DNA from: Paraburkholderia elongata
GTDB taxonomy: Bacteria > Pseudomonadota > Gammaproteobacteria > Burkholderiales > Burkholderiaceae
Reading direction: 5' to 3'
NCBI RefSeq assembly: GCF_013177735.1
Contig: NZ_WOEZ01000112.1
Span: 1-64,000 of the forward strand
DNA: 64,000 nucleotides
A model generated the notes under the pieces. It saw only the letters and a list, made by a program, of their open reading frames with translations. It was not told where the DNA came from and made no database searches. The stretch's first letter is position 1; each line of letters begins with the position of its first letter. Position numbers and translations under genes: made by a program. This document shows, piece by piece, positions 63,010 through 64,000 of the stretch.

Positions 63010-64000
63010 TCAGCGCACCAGAAAACCGTAAGTCAGCGGATCGCGTTCGTCGACGATCCAGTTTGCAAAACCATACACATGTGCGTCGCCTTCGATCTCC
63101 GGGATCACCGCGTCGAACCGGCCGAGCTTCGTCTCCGACAAAACGCGGCCGCGAAAAATCGTGCCGATCACCGATTCGTTGACCAGCGTCTCGTCGCGTC
63201 CCAACTCGCCGCGCAGATAGAGTTGCGCGACGCGGCCCGCCGTGCCGGAACCGGTCGGCGAGCGGTCCACTTCCCGGTCGGCGAACACGCAGCAATTGGC
63301 CTGCGTGGAACCGGCATGACGCGGCGCGCTATCGACGATCGTGCCGTAGATATGGTTGATTTCCGGAATCAGCGGATGCTCGACCTTGAAGGCCGCGTTC
63401 GCCGCGCGTTTGACTTCGTCGCCGAACTGGATCAGCCGGTCGATCTCGGCTTCGCGCACGTTCAGAGCGAAGGGCTTGCCAGACGTGTAGAAATAGAACG
63501 CGCCGCCGAACGCGATATCGCCGCGCACTTCGCCGAAACTGGGCGTGTGCACCGTCACGTCGCGTTGCCAGATGAACGACGGTACGTTGACGAAGCGCAC
63601 GCGCCCCGCCTGCTCGCCATCCCATTGCACGAACGCTTCGATGAAGCCGCACGGCGCGTCGATGCCGACCCGCGTTTCCGGTTCGCTGCGCTCGACCCAG
63701 CCGAGCGCGACAGCCGCGGTCGCGAGGGCGATCACGCCGTGGCCGCAATGGTCGCTATACCCCTCGTTGTGCACGAAGATCACACCGAAATCCGCGTCTT
63801 CGCTCACCGGCTCCGTCAGATAACCGCCGTACATATCGGCGTGGCCGCGCGGCTCGAACATCAGCGCGCGGCGCAAGTGATCGGCATGCGCCTTGAGCCA
63901 CGCGCGCCGCTCGACGATGGTCTTGCCGGGAAACTTCGGCAAGCCGCTCGTGACGATGCGAAACGGTTCGCCGGCGGTGTGTACTTCGACCGTGCTGATC
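63010..64000 (-). CDS. Proline racemase-family enzyme, likely trans-3-hydroxy-L-proline dehydratase (5' end outside window)
   Basis: At least 330 residues; the gene runs past the window edge, and the in-frame text ISTVEVHTAGEPFRIVTSG before the first internal Met is the true N-terminal region. The first catalytic site has Cys (YSDHCGHGVIALATA), but the second site reads SPTGSGTAG with Thr where racemases and epimerases have Cys. In this family that Cys/Thr pair marks trans-3-hydroxy-L-proline dehydratases, which form delta1-pyrroline-2-carboxylate. The reductase gene directly downstream would turn this into L-proline. Confidence 0.85.
   Translation of the reverse strand, partial: ISTVEVHTAGEPFRIVTSGLPKFPGKTIVERRAWLKAHADHLRRALMFEPRGHADMYGGYLTEPVSEDADFGVIFVHNEGYSDHCGHGVIALATAAVALGWVERSEPETRVGIDAPCGFIEAFVQWDGEQAGRVRFVNVPSFIWQRDVTVHTPSFGEVRGDIAFGGAFYFYTSGKPFALNVREAEIDRLIQFGDEVKRAANAAFKVEHPLIPEINHIYGTIVDSAPRHAGSTQANCCVFADREVDRSPTGSGTAGRVAQLYLRGELGRDETLVNESVIGTIFRGRVLSETKLGRFDAVIPEIEGDAHVYGFANWIVDERDPLTYGFLVR

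Overview
The window looks like a chromosomal segment of a Paraburkholderia or Burkholderia-type betaproteobacterium. The evidence is high GC, a Burkholderia-style type VI secretion (T6SS) cluster, a DUF3331 protein, an OmpC-like porin of the Burkholderia type, and a dispersed repeat of the 'cttactttctttgc' kind. Names rest on motif and family recognition from the translated sequence; no database search was run.

Layout. (1) 0.1-9.4 kb: a DUF3465-like protein; a three-gene operon for a periplasmic molybdenum aldehyde/alcohol dehydrogenase (molybdopterin subunit, 2Fe-2S subunit, triheme cytochrome c) whose large subunit is frameshifted; a DeoR-family regulator divergent from a NudK-type Nudix hydrolase; two small ORFs; and a porin. 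(2) 10-18.4 kb: an OpgC-like membrane protein, an esterase broken by an in-frame stop, an AI-2E/PerM-family transporter, a DUF3331 protein, a B12-dependent ribonucleotide reductase, and an alpha/beta hydrolase divergent from a LysR regulator. (3) 18.4-25.6 kb: a relic resembling nirB, a nitrate/nitrite-type transporter with a hairpin-rich leader, a SoeABC-like molybdoenzyme operon, and a relic of a 2-hydroxyacid dehydrogenase. (4) 25.8-37.9 kb: a diguanylate cyclase with a duplicated sensor domain, three small enzymes or small proteins, a CusRS/HprRS-like two-component system divergent from a b-type cytochrome and sulfite-oxidase-fold lipoprotein, an AraC regulator divergent from a YahK-type alcohol dehydrogenase, a large inverted repeat, a LysR gene, and a nucleoside hydrolase relic.

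(5) 38-60.2 kb: an almost complete T6SS in several transcription blocks. One block reads tagX-like, tssM, tagF, ompA-like (+). The second reads tagM-like, tssB, tssC, hcp, tssE, tssF, tssG, clpV, tssA (-). The third reads tssJ, tssK, tssL (+). Every core part except VgrG is here: membrane complex (JLM), baseplate (EFGK), sheath (BC), tube (Hcp), TssA and the ClpV disassembly ATPase. No VgrG, PAAR or obvious effector is present. (6) 60.3-64 kb: glucose-6-phosphate dehydrogenase, and a reductase plus dehydratase pair that would together turn trans-3-hydroxy-L-proline into L-proline. The last gene runs off the window end.

Two themes stand out. Five genes are broken or reduced to relics in 64 kb (aldehyde dehydrogenase, esterase, nirB-like, hydroxyacid dehydrogenase, nucleoside hydrolase). 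In addition, a short palindromic element of about 36 bp sits inside the coding sequence of two unrelated proteins, possibly three, without breaking their frames.
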